Counted from the stretch's first letter, positions 43,742-53,367 are shown. The stretch: 64,000 bases of DNA from DATBFG01 sp036558645 (GCA_036558645.1 DATBFG010000071.1:54234-118233), one strand, 5' to 3'. Notes: generated by a model not told the origin, from the sequence alone. A program made the numbers and translations.

Positions 43742-46714
43742 TCAGCACCGTATCACTACCTTTTGGATTCGGCGTGGCCCCGTTCGCGGAACGAACACCG
43801 ATACCGTGAAGTGATCCTTGCATGCTCGCAGAACGATTTCCCCGATCTCTTTCTCGCGAGTCTTGAAGGAATAGATACTGCAGCAATCAGCCAGCACAAA
43901 CCCTTCCAGATCACCGTAACAATCGAAGATGATCTCCGCGACGCGGCCAGTGTATTCGACAACATCTTCGCATGGCTTCGGAGTTCGAACCGGCGCGCCA
44001 TCAGGCGAGGGTGGGATCGCATCCGGATCACCGCCCAGTCCCTTAACGCGATCGGCAATGAAACTGATGTATCGTTTGAGGACGGGATACCAGCGGTTCC
44101 CCGGCGGCACTTGTTGGAGACGCCATTTCATAATCGCCAGCGTATTTTCCTCAGGAAACAACATGACCTCAGCGGTTGTTACCGGAATTTTGACCTGGAA
44201 TGTACCGATCACGTAGCGCCAGTTGCCCAACTGCGGCGGGATGTTCTCCGACTTTTCTCTGCGCTGGAGCAGAATGATGGGCGGAGGTTGTCGAGTGCCA
44301 ATCCTTCTGACAACTACATCGAATTCCTGTCCGGTGACAACAGTAGTCGGAAGATCGACAGTCAGCAGGCCGGCGAAATTCTCGCCTGCGCTCTTTGGAA
44401 TTGGCACATACGTCACACCACCAGTCACTTTCACCTGCACGGTGTTTGCGTCGGACGCCTTGAGCGAGTGCCTTGGGTAAAGCTGCGATGCAAGCGCAAG
44501 AACCTCGGAGGCCTGAACTTGTGGCCAATAGATCGATGCGACACTGCCTTTGGGGATCGCACCCCAATCGATCATCAACTCATCCACTTCGGTAGCTTGC
44601 TCATTGACTTCGCTCGGACGAATGTCGAACGTTTGCGGGATGCGGTGCGTGGAAGCCGGACCCGGATTATCCGAGTGCGTAATCTGGAGATTGCGCTGTG
44701 CGAGCTTATCCGAACTTTCCGGGTTCGCGCCGCTGAAAACCTCTGCCCCGTCAAACGCGATTTGCGCCACGATGCAATGATGATTCCCATTGAGCCACCC
44801 TTGGATTTGTTTCCCGTCGAGTACATTGGCCGAGTCGTACAGGTTCAGGAAGCATCCGAAATAAGCCCAGGTAGAGTCTCGCCCGTCCGGAATCTCTATG
44901 TCACGATTGTTGACTCCGCCTGGATCGTAGTCCGTGTTGCTACCGAAGTTTCCAGTCGCGAAGAACGGCAGAGTAATGTGGTCGGCACCGACTTGAGGTG
45001 AGCCCGGCAATCCCGCCGCGTCCGGATTGAACGGATAAGTCGTCGAGGTTTGATAGTCGGTATCTGGAGTCTGCGTCGTCCACATGCGGAAGAACACCCG
45101 CGTGTTGCCGGCTTGCCCTGCCGCACCGGATGACCCGCGCAATCGCACCCTGGCTACCGCAAAGTTGTAATTGTTAAAGATCTTCGGGAAGAAGATGTTA
45201 CTGAGATCCACGGTGAACGGCGTTACAGAGGAATCCGCCTGCAATGCACTCCCCTGGCTCGGAAGGATTGAGTTGAAAGGATCAGCGCCGGCTGGGTCAT
45301 TGAAGTTGTTGTTCAAAAAGTCCAGCAGTTGCTGAATATAGGTGAAGGCTCCATCCGGGTTATCGTTATCAAAGGAAGGTCCACCGGCGACCGGTGTCGT
45401 ATTCAGCTTCGGCGTGGCTGTGAAGACTCGAAGGTCCTGGCTCAGGTAGAAAACGTTGTCCTGTGTAGGATCGATATTTGTGAAGTAAGGGTCGGCGCCC
45501 GCTACCAATTCGAACTCTGTCGAGGCATCCGTGCCTGGTACTTTGCTGCCATTGATGGCAATGAAGGCATTCGCCTGGAATAACTGTGAACCGGAAGCGG
45601 GAAAATCCGCCAACGCCGCACTTGAAAACGTGATGTCAAAGGGCACACGAATCCGCTGCTGGGCGGCCGGATCCGCCGCGTTTTCAAAGTCGATATCCGG
45701 ATTCTGTGTGATGCTTACACCACTCAGGTTTACAAATGGTCCGGTGGGGTTGGGAAGTGAAACATTCAGCGCGGCGAATGTGTCTTTGCTGAAGCCTTCC
45801 ACCACCAGCCAGAACGCCTGCTCAAACTTGCCGCCACTGGTATTAATGACATCCTGCACCTCATCCTTTCCAAAGGAACTCTTATCGACCCAGAATTCCA
45901 GAGTTCCAGTGGGCAGAATGCATAGATTGTCTGCTTTGCTCCAGTAGGCTTCCACTGAACATGTAATGCCATTCATGTCCAGCGTGGCGAATTGACCGTT
46001 ACATGTGTCCCCGATCTCGTCGTTCTTGACGCTCGAACCGTCCGGGTTAGTGCCATTCACCAGGATGCTGTCGTTGGAAGTATCAACGTCTGGATTGGTG
46101 CAGGCTTCCACCAGTTCATGCGAAAACACTTTCGTTACAGAGTTGCCGCCAGTGAGGGAACCGTTGTTGTCCACCCAGCAGTAGTAGCCAGTCTGTCCGT
46201 TGTGAGTGAAACTCTGATGCTGTCCGACGAACTTGGTGATGCTATTGTTGACGCCCTGTGGCGGGAAGACGGCATAGAAGCGGTTGTGACCAGCCTGCGG
46301 ACCAGGCATGCCCGCGTTGTCAATACGGTCTTTTAGCATGTTGACCAAATCGCCATTGGTGTAACCATTCGCTGGATCCGAACTGGCATTGATCTCGCTA
46401 AAAATGATGCTTCCTTGACCAACTCCGCGATATTGTCGCAAGCCGCCCATAAACGGGCCTGTGAGAATTCCTATGATTGCAGTTTCGATTTGAGTGCGCG
46501 AAGGTGAAGGTGGCGGGTTACTGTTCCAGGCAGTACCCCAAAAACAAAGAATTACTTCCACATCGGTGAGGACACGTCCTCCCCCATCGGTGGTACTGGT
46601 CACTGTGTAGTCGGGCGAAAACGTAACATCGCCTCCGACATTTGTAGGCTGATTGTGGGGCTCTAGACGGTGAACGATTCCTTTATGCCTCTCCGGCTGT
46701 TTTTCGTTTTTCAT
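43742..46714 (-). CDS. Large protein with metalloprotease-like HE motif
   Basis: 990 residues, no signal peptide. The N-terminal 260 residues contain SHELVEACTNPDVD near 200 and EIGDTCNG, a His-Glu-x2-Glu-Ala arrangement resembling the 'SHE(I/M)VEAxTDP' segment of EXORDIUM-like and related putative metalloproteins, with FWGTAWN upstream. The middle is beta-rich and repetitive in character (FDITFSSAALADFP, FAVARVRLRGSSGAAGQ, FFRMWTTQTPDTDY). The last 90 residues (EYTGRVAEIIFDCYGDLEGFVLADCC...REKEIGEIVLRAC) form a separate small domain. Protease activity is a suggestion only. It converges on the kinase-MoaD operon. A 428-residue open frame on the opposite strand is its shadow. Confidence 0.8.
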   Translation of the reverse strand: MKNEKQPERHKGIVHRLEPHNQPTNVGGDVTFSPDYTVTSTTDGGGRVLTDVEVILCFWGTAWNSNPPPSPSRTQIETAIIGILTGPFMGGLRQYRGVGQGSIIFSEINASSDPANGYTNGDLVNMLKDRIDNAGMPGPQAGHNRFYAVFPPQGVNNSITKFVGQHQSFTHNGQTGYYCWVDNNGSLTGGNSVTKVFSHELVEACTNPDVDTSNDSILVNGTNPDGSSVKNDEIGDTCNGQFATLDMNGITCSVEAYWSKADNLCILPTGTLEFWVDKSSFGKDEVQDVINTSGGKFEQAFWLVVEGFSKDTFAALNVSLPNPTGPFVNLSGVSITQNPDIDFENAADPAAQQRIRVPFDITFSSAALADFPASGSQLFQANAFIAINGSKVPGTDASTEFELVAGADPYFTNIDPTQDNVFYLSQDLRVFTATPKLNTTPVAGGPSFDNDNPDGAFTYIQQLLDFLNNNFNDPAGADPFNSILPSQGSALQADSSVTPFTVDLSNIFFPKIFNNYNFAVARVRLRGSSGAAGQAGNTRVFFRMWTTQTPDTDYQTSTTYPFNPDAAGLPGSPQVGADHITLPFFATGNFGSNTDYDPGGVNNRDIEIPDGRDSTWAYFGCFLNLYDSANVLDGKQIQGWLNGNHHCIVAQIAFDGAEVFSGANPESSDKLAQRNLQITHSDNPGPASTHRIPQTFDIRPSEVNEQATEVDELMIDWGAIPKGSVASIYWPQVQASEVLALASQLYPRHSLKASDANTVQVKVTGGVTYVPIPKSAGENFAGLLTVDLPTTVVTGQEFDVVVRRIGTRQPPPIILLQRREKSENIPPQLGNWRYVIGTFQVKIPVTTAEVMLFPEENTLAIMKWRLQQVPPGNRWYPVLKRYISFIADRVKGLGGDPDAIPPSPDGAPVRTPKPCEDVVEYTGRVAEIIFDCYGDLEGFVLADCCSIYSFKTREKEIGEIVLRACKDHFTVSVFVPRTGPRRIQKVVIRC

Positions 46715-46927
46715 CTAAGTTTTCCTTCGTCGGTGGGCGTTTCAAAGTACTTACCAATAGTGAAGAGGAAAGCTGAATCGTTTCATGCAGAACGTGTCTG
46801 CGCTGATTGAGAGCCGCTAACTATCGCCAACATTTCAAAAGAGATACTCTTTCATTCAATGCCGAATGGAGTGCGGCATCCCTTGCGGTGGGCGGCGATC
46901 AAGATCTGGTAGCGGAAGGAGCGAATT

Positions 46928-47512
46928 ATGTCTGAAGAGAAGATAACCGCTGATCGGTTGACTGCATTCTCCGACGCTGTCTTCGCGGTAATTGTTACCG
47001 TCATGGTGCTCGAACTCAAGGCGCCAGAAGAAGCCGCATTCTCGGCGCTCGGGCCTCTTTGGCCTACCGCTATAAGCTATGTGGTGAGCTACCTATTCAT
47101 CGCCATCATTTGGATTAACCATCATTACTTGATGCGCTTCGTTGGTACTCCAACCCTGGGCCTAATATGGATCAACTTTGTCCATCTCTTCGCCGTGTCG
47201 CTGCTTCCCTTTGCGACTGCCTGGGTTTCGCGGACTCGGTTGGCCTCGTCTTCCGTGGTGTTTTACGCAGGACTGTTTGTGTGTATAGACATCGCCTTCA
47301 ATGTTTTCGAGCACAATGTATTGGCCCGTGCTGACAGTTCGCAGGTATCTATGCGAACTCGACGTCTCGCCCGTCGTCGATCGCTCCTCGTCCTTGCGTG
47401 CTTCACAGTTGCGATGCTGGTCGCGATTATCGCGCCTCGACTTGGCTTCGGCCTGATTTGCGCTGCTCTGGTCCTACACCTGCGGCCTGAAGTTACCAGC
47501 GGTCGGCCATGA
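46928..47512 (+). CDS. TMEM175-family (DUF1211) membrane protein, putative K+ channel
   Basis: 194 residues with AAGGAG before ATG 46928. The first segment RLTAFSDAVFAVIVTVMVLEL carries the family's R-x3-FSD motif, and the rest forms about six membrane helices. Family proteins are potassium-selective channels that form tetramers in bacteria, with the filter in the first helix. Transport of K+ is inferred from the family. It has its own promoter region (about 210 bases) and no functional neighbour. Confidence 0.87.
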   Translation: MSEEKITADRLTAFSDAVFAVIVTVMVLELKAPEEAAFSALGPLWPTAISYVVSYLFIAIIWINHHYLMRFVGTPTLGLIWINFVHLFAVSLLPFATAWVSRTRLASSSVVFYAGLFVCIDIAFNVFEHNVLARADSSQVSMRTRRLARRRSLLVLACFTVAMLVAIIAPRLGFGLICAALVLHLRPEVTSGRP

Positions 47513-47567
47513 CTGTCCGGGAAAAGCACAAGCAAAATGAATCGACGGAACGAATTCCACTCAGCTA

Positions 47568-49325
47568 TTACAAATCAATGACGACGTCGCCTGTGGGCTG
47601 TGAGCAGCAGACAAGAAGGTTTCCGTCAGCGGGCTTCTCGAGTGGCTCTGGCCCGTAGACGACGCTTCCCGATACCAGCCCGCTCTCACAGTTATGGCAG
47701 ACACCCGTCCGACACGACCAGCGGACCGGAACGTCACACGCCTCTGCCAGTTCGAGAATGCTCTGATAGACCGACGGCTTCCAGTGGGCGGCGATGCCGC
47801 TGCGTGCGAAAGATACCAACAGGCCAGCGTCCGAATCGTCTTTCGGAAGGTGAGGGACTCTCGTCGTTGTACTTACAACGCCCGGCGTCATCGACTCGCT
47901 TCCGTTAAAGATTTCGACATGAATCCGTTCTGGTGCCATGCCCACGCCTGTAAGCATCTCTTTCATGTCTGCCATAAAGCGAGTGGGTCCGCAGAGGTAA
48001 ATATCCGACTCCAGCGGAACCCCCATCTCCTCGAACACTGCTTGCGACAAATGCCCGATTGCGTCGTAACCTTCACCCATTTTGTCGCCTGAGCCTGGCC
48101 TGCTGTAACAGACATGGCTTCGTCCCTGCTTAAGCGCGAGCGTAAGACGTCGAACCTCGGTGGCAAATGGATGATGCTGTCCGTCGCGAGCCGCATGAAG
48201 CCAAAAGATCTTTTGTGTCGAGTGAGCCGCCTCCAATGCATATAGCATTGCAAGAACGGGCGTCGCCCCGATTCCCGCGCTGATCAGCACCACCGGTCCT
48301 TTGTTACCCGAATTCAGAACAAAACTCCCGCGTGGCGAACTGACGTCAAGAACATCACCCACCCGAACGTGATCGCGCAGGTAAGTTCCAGCCGCCCCGT
48401 TCGGTTCGATTTTTACGCTGATGCGATACCGCTCTTTCGAGAGTGGACCCGAGAGCGAGTAACTCCGGAACAGTGGCGGGCGCCCCACCACCCGCTGCAG
48501 GCGCAAGACCACATACTGTCCCGGCAGGGACCCCTGCAACGGCTGACCGTCCTGGCTTTGCATCGTCAGCGAGATAACGTCCGCAGACTCATGATCGATG
48601 GATGTCACTGTGAGCTTTCGAAATCCTGGCGTGACGGGGTGTTCAGCTGCCATCGGAGCTAAACCCGCGTTACCCGCGGCAGCCGGATTTCTTAGCAACG
48701 CCTCAAACGACCAGCGCCATCCAGGGGAAAGCGCCTTGATTCGGAGGGCCCGCTCGAGTTCGTCGCGCGGATGATTGGGTGAATACAGAAGCGAATTGAC
48801 CTCCGCAACCGTCATCCGCTCCTCTGCCTCTCCCACCTTCACAATCTCGTCTCCAGCAGCCACCTCTCCTTCCTGTAGGACACGAAAGTAAAACCCCGGC
48901 CTTCCGCTGGATGTCAGCAACGCCGGCATCCGTGGCTCATTCATCCGAATGCCGACACGATAGCAGGTAACGCGCGGCTGAGAGACCTCAAAGACTGCGC
49001 TGCCAATCTGATATCGGTCGCCGATACAGACCGTCGCATCAGGCAATCCTTCGACCGTAAAGTTCTCGCCGAACTGTCCGTGAACGAAGCCGGTCCTTTT
49101 CAGTTGCTCCTGCCAATAAGAATAAGATTCGATCTGGTAGACGAAGACTGCGCGGTGCTCACCTCCGTGTCCGGCCAAATCGCCCTGGCCGTCTCCTTGC
49201 AGGTTCAATTTGCCCACGCGACGACGGCCAGGCATAGGATCCTTCCAGATCGCCGTATGCACAGTTCGCCCCTTCCACTCGATATCACGTGGAAGTCCAA
49301 CGTTTACTGATAGCAATCGAGCCAT
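47568..49325 (-). CDS. MOSC domain fused to flavin reductase and [2Fe-2S] ferredoxin
   Basis: ATG 49325 begins at the MOSC domain (MARLLSVNVGLPRDIEWKG); the frame upstream lacks support. Of 585 residues, about 1-215 are YiiM-like MOSC with the cofactor Cys in SQPRVTCYRVGIRMN near 120 and the following three-helix domain. Residues about 237-480 are a ferredoxin-reductase module (RSYSLSG for FAD, LISAGIGATPVLAML for NAD(P)H). About 500-585 is a plant-type ferredoxin (C-x4-C-x2-C and a distant Cys in LLVCCSQ). YiiM and YcbX use molybdenum cofactor to reduce N-hydroxylated compounds with electrons from a separate reductase; this fusion would supply its own chain. Substrate unknown. Confidence 0.9.
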   Translation of the reverse strand: MARLLSVNVGLPRDIEWKGRTVHTAIWKDPMPGRRRVGKLNLQGDGQGDLAGHGGEHRAVFVYQIESYSYWQEQLKRTGFVHGQFGENFTVEGLPDATVCIGDRYQIGSAVFEVSQPRVTCYRVGIRMNEPRMPALLTSSGRPGFYFRVLQEGEVAAGDEIVKVGEAEERMTVAEVNSLLYSPNHPRDELERALRIKALSPGWRWSFEALLRNPAAAGNAGLAPMAAEHPVTPGFRKLTVTSIDHESADVISLTMQSQDGQPLQGSLPGQYVVLRLQRVVGRPPLFRSYSLSGPLSKERYRISVKIEPNGAAGTYLRDHVRVGDVLDVSSPRGSFVLNSGNKGPVVLISAGIGATPVLAMLYALEAAHSTQKIFWLHAARDGQHHPFATEVRRLTLALKQGRSHVCYSRPGSGDKMGEGYDAIGHLSQAVFEEMGVPLESDIYLCGPTRFMADMKEMLTGVGMAPERIHVEIFNGSESMTPGVVSTTTRVPHLPKDDSDAGLLVSFARSGIAAHWKPSVYQSILELAEACDVPVRWSCRTGVCHNCESGLVSGSVVYGPEPLEKPADGNLLVCCSQPTGDVVIDL

Positions 49326-49662
49326 ACCTTTCCGATGCTCAGCTGCCCGCGCCGGACGCTTCTCGTGCAGCCTTATTTTTGCGATATTCTTGCGATTGCT
49401 GCCCTTGCGATGGCGATTTTTCACCAGTCATCCGCCAATAGCCGCGGAAGAGCTTTCCAAAAAAACAGACAAAAGCTAAACTTTCCGATGCGATTTCGCA
49501 GGTAGCATAGTTCCTTGGGCGACTTAGGTGTATGCCATGACGGTTATCCGTGATACCTTTCGCCTCGCATGCCACATCGCGGAATCATGAAGAGAGTACG
49601 TTCCGCTGCAACTTGAGTACGTCGCCTCAACCTGAGATTGCGCCGCATTACGCGGAGGCTGT
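49326..49662. other. Intergenic region between divergent genes
   Basis: 337 bases between the MOSC fusion and the MEDS regulator. An imperfect AGCTTT/AAAGCT inverted repeat (49451-49456, 49472-49477) flanks an A-rich stretch. No coding frame with a ribosome site and no other clear element was seen. Confidence 0.4.
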
Positions 49663-50691
49663 TTGCAACGAGCAACAACGGTTCTTGTGGTAGATGATTT
49701 TGCGGCCTTTCGTCGCTTCGTGAGTGTGGCTCTCGAGGAGATGGCGGAGTTGCGAGTCATTGGAGAAGCCTCCGACGGATTAAGAGCAGTCCAGAAAGCC
49801 CAAGAACTGAAACCAGAACTGATCCTGCTTGATATTGGCCTTCCGAAGCTGAATGGAATCGAAGCGGCCCGCCAAATCCGAAAAGTATCGCCTGCCTCCA
49901 AAATTCTGTTCGTGAGCGAGTACCGCGCTCCCGATATTGTGGAAGAAGCTTTGCGTTCAGGTGCACTGGGGTATGTCGTCAAGTCAGACGCTGCACGTGA
50001 TCTGTTGCCTGCAGTGGCATCGATTCTTCGAGGAGCCCGGTTTATTAGCGCTGTTTTGGCTACTCGTGATCTCGTCGATGATACAGATACTCAGTTAGCC
50101 AGTGAGACCGGAGGCGGTAGAACTGATGCCCCTAGGTCGCTGCAAACTGCGAGGGGTGCTCACCATCGAGCAGCGTTTTATTCGGATGATCGTTTGCTCC
50201 TCGAAGATGTGACCAAGTTCATGGGAGCTGCTCTCGATGTTGGCAACGCGGCTGTCGTGGTCGCCACCGAGTCGCACCGGAAGAACCTTCTTCCAAGCAT
50301 GAGTGCATACGGCATCGACATGGACGCGGCTGTTGCCGAAGGTAGATACATAGAGGTGGATGTTGCTGACGCAATCTCTATGTTCCTCATCAACGACATT
50401 CTTGATGAGAGGAGATTTCTGGACACCGTAGGCAACCTCATTCAGAAGGCGGCCCAAACTGTGAAGGGAGAGCAATCACGCATCGCATTTTTCGGAGAAG
50501 GGGCGCATGTGCTTTGCGCACAAGGTAATTCACAAGCCGCGATTCAGGACGAAAAACTATGCAACCAGTTGGTTCAGATGTACGGCGTCGATATTCTGTG
50601 TGGATATTCCGGGACCCGTGTCTCAGCAGGGATTGAAGATCACGTCTTCCAAGAGATCTGCGCAGAGCATTCAGCCGTCTATCATCTCTGA
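49663..50691 (+). CDS. Response regulator with MEDS output domain
   Basis: 342 residues from TTG 49663, with GGAGG five bases upstream. Residues 5-120 are a receiver domain: DD in VLVVDDFAAF, phospho-Asp in LILLDIGLPKLNG and Lys in GYVVKSD. Residues about 166-342 match the MEDS domain (HRAAFYSDDRLLLEDVTKFMGAALDVGNAAVVVATESHR ... SRIAFFGEGAHVLCAQGN), a RecA-like module found in DcmR and other regulators of one-carbon or stress responses. There is no DNA-binding helix-turn-helix. It stands alone, with no histidine kinase next to it. Confidence 0.86.
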   Translation: MQRATTVLVVDDFAAFRRFVSVALEEMAELRVIGEASDGLRAVQKAQELKPELILLDIGLPKLNGIEAARQIRKVSPASKILFVSEYRAPDIVEEALRSGALGYVVKSDAARDLLPAVASILRGARFISAVLATRDLVDDTDTQLASETGGGRTDAPRSLQTARGAHHRAAFYSDDRLLLEDVTKFMGAALDVGNAAVVVATESHRKNLLPSMSAYGIDMDAAVAEGRYIEVDVADAISMFLINDILDERRFLDTVGNLIQKAAQTVKGEQSRIAFFGEGAHVLCAQGNSQAAIQDEKLCNQLVQMYGVDILCGYSGTRVSAGIEDHVFQEICAEHSAVYHL

Positions 50692-50932
50692 ACTGAGAAA
50701 GACACCCTCGCACTCAGTTGAATCTCCTGCCCAGGTGTCATGGGCCATGGCAATAGTTCCGAATTGCGAAGTGTTCACCTACCGGTTTGGCGTGCCCAAG
50801 TGACCTTTTTTAGCGCATTGAAGCAGTTCTCTGAGGCGGTATTGTGCTTCACTTGTGCTCCAGATGAGGCGAAAAGTAGCTCGTCATTGATTCACTGAAG
50901 CTTGCTAAATCCTTTGCCACCTATCGACTGCG

Positions 50933-51022
50933 TGGCGGAGGGAGAGGGATTCGAACCCCCGGTACCCTTCCGGGTACATCGGTTTTCAAGACCGACTGTT
51001 TCAACCGCTCACACATCCCTCC
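50933..51022 (-). tRNA. tRNA-Ser (anticodon UGA)
   Basis: On the minus strand the acceptor 5' half GGAGGGA (51022-51016) pairs with TCCCTCC, followed by discriminator G and an encoded CCA (50935-50933). The anticodon loop reads CTTGAAA, giving UGA (Ser, UCA codons). A long variable arm (GTACCCGGAAGGGTAC) fits a class II serine tRNA, and GGTTCGAATCC is the T loop. Length 90 bases including CCA. Confidence 0.95.
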
Positions 51023-51091
51023 GCGGTGGGAAACAGCCTTAGTTTACAGCAATTTCACCAGTCGTTCTCTTCCGCAGGGAAGCATTGGCGG

Positions 51092-51766
51092 TTACCGAAC
51101 TTCTGCCAATTGTGAGCGTAACTTATGGGTAGCACGAAACAGGGTATTCTTGATGGTACCTTCGGTGGTATTCAAGATTCCTGCAACTGTGCGCAGTTTC
51201 ATCCCGTGATAGTGCTTCAGTTCAAATACCATTCGCTCGCGGGGAGAAAGCCTGGTCATCGCGCGCAAGATAGTAGCGCGCAATTCACGTCCTACAAAAC
51301 TACGCTCGGGGCTCGCACTCGGACGATGATCGGGCATGCGGTCGAGTACTTCCTCTTCTTCCCCTTGCGGAGTGATGGTCGTGGTGAGATCTCGATTGCG
51401 TGAAGAACGCTTGCGAAGATGGTCCAGGCAAAGATTCGTGACGATGCGATAAATCCAGGTGTAAAACGAGCACTCGAAGCGAAATCTGGCGAGGTTGACG
51501 TATGCGCGCAAAAATGCTTCTTGGAAGATATCCTGGCCATCTTCCTGCGAGCCGGTGAGGTGAACCGCCAGGCGCAAAACTGCGCGGTCGTATTGACGAA
51601 CCAGTTCTTCGAATGCAGCGGCATTTCCCTGCTGTGCTTCGCGGATCAATGCTGCGTCATCCGGCCTTGACGGGCGCGCATTCGGCAATGCTCCGTGAGA
51701 AATCGTCGGAGCGCTGCTCATGAAAGTAGGAACGCTACGAATTTTGCTCAACTCAGCCACAATCAT
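51092..51766 (-). CDS. ECF-family RNA polymerase sigma factor, RpoE-like
   Basis: 224 residues. An unconserved N-terminal tail of about 35 residues precedes region 2 (EELVRQYDRAVLRLAVHLTGSQEDGQDIFQEAFLRAYVNLARFRFECSFYTWIYRIVTNLCLDHLR). A linker and region 4 follow (LSPRERMVFELKHYHGMKLRTVAGILNTTEGTIKNTLFRATHKLR). It is the last gene of a four-gene minus-strand operon with a SpoIIE phosphatase 12 bases upstream, and no ZAS anti-sigma gene adjoins. Internal ATGs nearer region 2 could be the true start. Confidence 0.9.
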   Translation of the reverse strand: MIVAELSKIRSVPTFMSSAPTISHGALPNARPSRPDDAALIREAQQGNAAAFEELVRQYDRAVLRLAVHLTGSQEDGQDIFQEAFLRAYVNLARFRFECSFYTWIYRIVTNLCLDHLRKRSSRNRDLTTTITPQGEEEEVLDRMPDHRPSASPERSFVGRELRATILRAMTRLSPRERMVFELKHYHGMKLRTVAGILNTTEGTIKNTLFRATHKLRSQLAEVR

Positions 51767-51778
51767 TTTCCCAAGCCT

Positions 51779-52666
51779 TCAAGCATTCGTGTCACGGTGC
51801 ACAACTAGCAACGCGAGATCGTCTTCACGCTGACGATTTCCGGCAAAGTCTTCAACCGCACCCAACAGCGAGAACAATGTCCCGACGGCAGAACCAGCGG
51901 TGTTTTGCGTATTCTGCAACACTCGATGTACGCCAAATTCATCGCCCGCCTGAACTCCACATTCGATCACTCCATCCGAGAATCCGAGTAACGTCGCACC
52001 CGGCTTAAGTCTTGTCCTACCGGTCTTGTAAGAAGCTCCACCGACTGCGGCCAACAGCGGACCGCCTTCTGTCAACATTTCCACCGACCCTTCTTCGTCG
52101 AGCAACAGCCCAGGAGGATGTCCGGCATTGCAGTACTTGATTTCACCTGAGGTCAGGGAAAGTCGGCACAGCAACAAACTGGTAAAGGGCATGTCCATGT
52201 AAGAGCGCAACAAAGCGTCATTCACAACACTCATGGCAGCGGCTGGATCGCTCTTTGTAGCGGCATGCATGCGCACGGTTCCAACCACATGCGCAAACCA
52301 CATTCCTGCTGCAAGACCCTTTCCGCAAATGTCGCCAATCGCAAGAACCAGTTCGGTTCCAATCTCCTGAACAATCACGAAATCACCGGAGACATGATGA
52401 ACGGGAAAGATTTCGCTGGCGATTTCGTACGGCCTGCGCAAAAGATGGCGAGTTCCGCAAAGTTTTCGTTGTACTTGGGCAGCCTCGAAGAGAGCGCGTC
52501 GCAGATGATCATGCTCCTGCCGCAACTCGCCGAGTTGCTCCTCTACATTTTGGCTACGTCTTAGAACCTCGGGCGTAGAGCGCTGGTCGGGGCTGTGCCG
52601 CTCAACACTACGGTGGTCCCAGCTCTTGCTGCGATGATGCCCTCGAATTGCCACAACGCTCTCCAA
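51779..52666 (-). CDS. SpoIIE/RsbU-type serine phosphatase
   Basis: 295 residues from TTG 52666 (GGAGAG just upstream). An N-terminal coiled-coil-prone part (VEEQLGELRQEHDHLRRALFEAAQVQRKL) precedes a PP2C-like domain. That domain holds HHVSGDFVIVQEI, LVLAIGDICGKGLAAGMWFA (metal Asp), MSVVNDALLRSYMDMPFTSLLL and LGFSDGVIECG (second metal Asp). Such phosphatases dephosphorylate anti-sigma antagonists or other Ser-phosphoproteins. It lies between an OmpR-type regulator and an ECF sigma gene. Confidence 0.88.
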   Translation of the reverse strand: MESVVAIRGHHRSKSWDHRSVERHSPDQRSTPEVLRRSQNVEEQLGELRQEHDHLRRALFEAAQVQRKLCGTRHLLRRPYEIASEIFPVHHVSGDFVIVQEIGTELVLAIGDICGKGLAAGMWFAHVVGTVRMHAATKSDPAAAMSVVNDALLRSYMDMPFTSLLLCRLSLTSGEIKYCNAGHPPGLLLDEEGSVEMLTEGGPLLAAVGGASYKTGRTRLKPGATLLGFSDGVIECGVQAGDEFGVHRVLQNTQNTAGSAVGTLFSLLGAVEDFAGNRQREDDLALLVVHRDTNA

Positions 52667-52686
52667 AGTTCTCTCCGGTTGTTGAA

Positions 52687-53367
52687 TCAGCCAACGAACT
52701 TGTAGCCCGTGCCGTGCACGGTAAGGATGAAGCGTGGATCCTCAGGTTTCGATTCGAGTTTCTGACGCAGGCGCACGATGTGTGCGTCCACTGTTCGCGT
52801 TGTTGGAAAGCGGTCGTAACCCCACACGTCTTCGAGCAAACGGTCGCGACTGAGCGTCTCGCCCGAATGGCATAGGAAATACTTGAGCAGTTCAAACTCT
52901 TTGGTTGAAAAGTCCAAGCTTCTCCCCGAACGGGAGACCTGGCAGCTCTTCAGATTCACTTCGACATCACCGAACGAGTACTGTTCTTTTTCTTTGGGAA
53001 GAGTGTGTGAGCGACGCAAGACTGCCTTAACCCGGGCAAGCAACTCCCGGATTGAAAACGGCTTCGTGACGTAATCATCGGCGCCAAGCTCAAGTCCGAC
53101 AACTTTATCGACTTCCTGTCCGCGGGCGGTCAGCATGATGATAGGAATGGATGGCCGCTTGCTCTTAAGCTGCTTGCAGACATCCAGTCCGCTCATGCGC
53201 GGCATCATGACGTCGAGTATGACGAGGTCCGGAGATTCATCCAGCGCTCGCTGCAGGCCGGCAACTCCATCGGGGGCGCTCAGGACTTCGTATCCCTCGA
53301 ACTCAAAGTTGTCGCGCAATCCGGCAACCATGTTCGGCTCGTCTTCCACGATAAGGATTCTGGTCAT
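52687..53367 (-). CDS. OmpR-family response regulator
   Basis: 226 residues. The receiver has the acidic pair in ILIVEDEPN, phospho-Asp in LVILDVMMPRMSG and Lys in YVTKPF. The winged-helix DNA-binding domain (SFGDVEVNLKSCQVSRSGRSLDFSTKEFELLKYFLCHSGETLSRDRLL...TVDAHIVRLRQKLE) completes it. ATG 53367 has GGAGAA at a good distance; GTG 53373 is the longer choice. The cognate histidine kinase gene lies 41 bases upstream. Confidence 0.93.
   Translation of the reverse strand: MTRILIVEDEPNMVAGLRDNFEFEGYEVLSAPDGVAGLQRALDESPDLVILDVMMPRMSGLDVCKQLKSKRPSIPIIMLTARGQEVDKVVGLELGADDYVTKPFSIRELLARVKAVLRRSHTLPKEKEQYSFGDVEVNLKSCQVSRSGRSLDFSTKEFELLKYFLCHSGETLSRDRLLEDVWGYDRFPTTRTVDAHIVRLRQKLESKPEDPRFILTVHGTGYKFVG

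Noticed and set aside
43715..45001. 428-residue open frame on the plus strand
   Set aside because: It is antisense to the 990-residue gene, which has recognisable motifs and normal composition; the plus-strand translation has none and no ribosome site.
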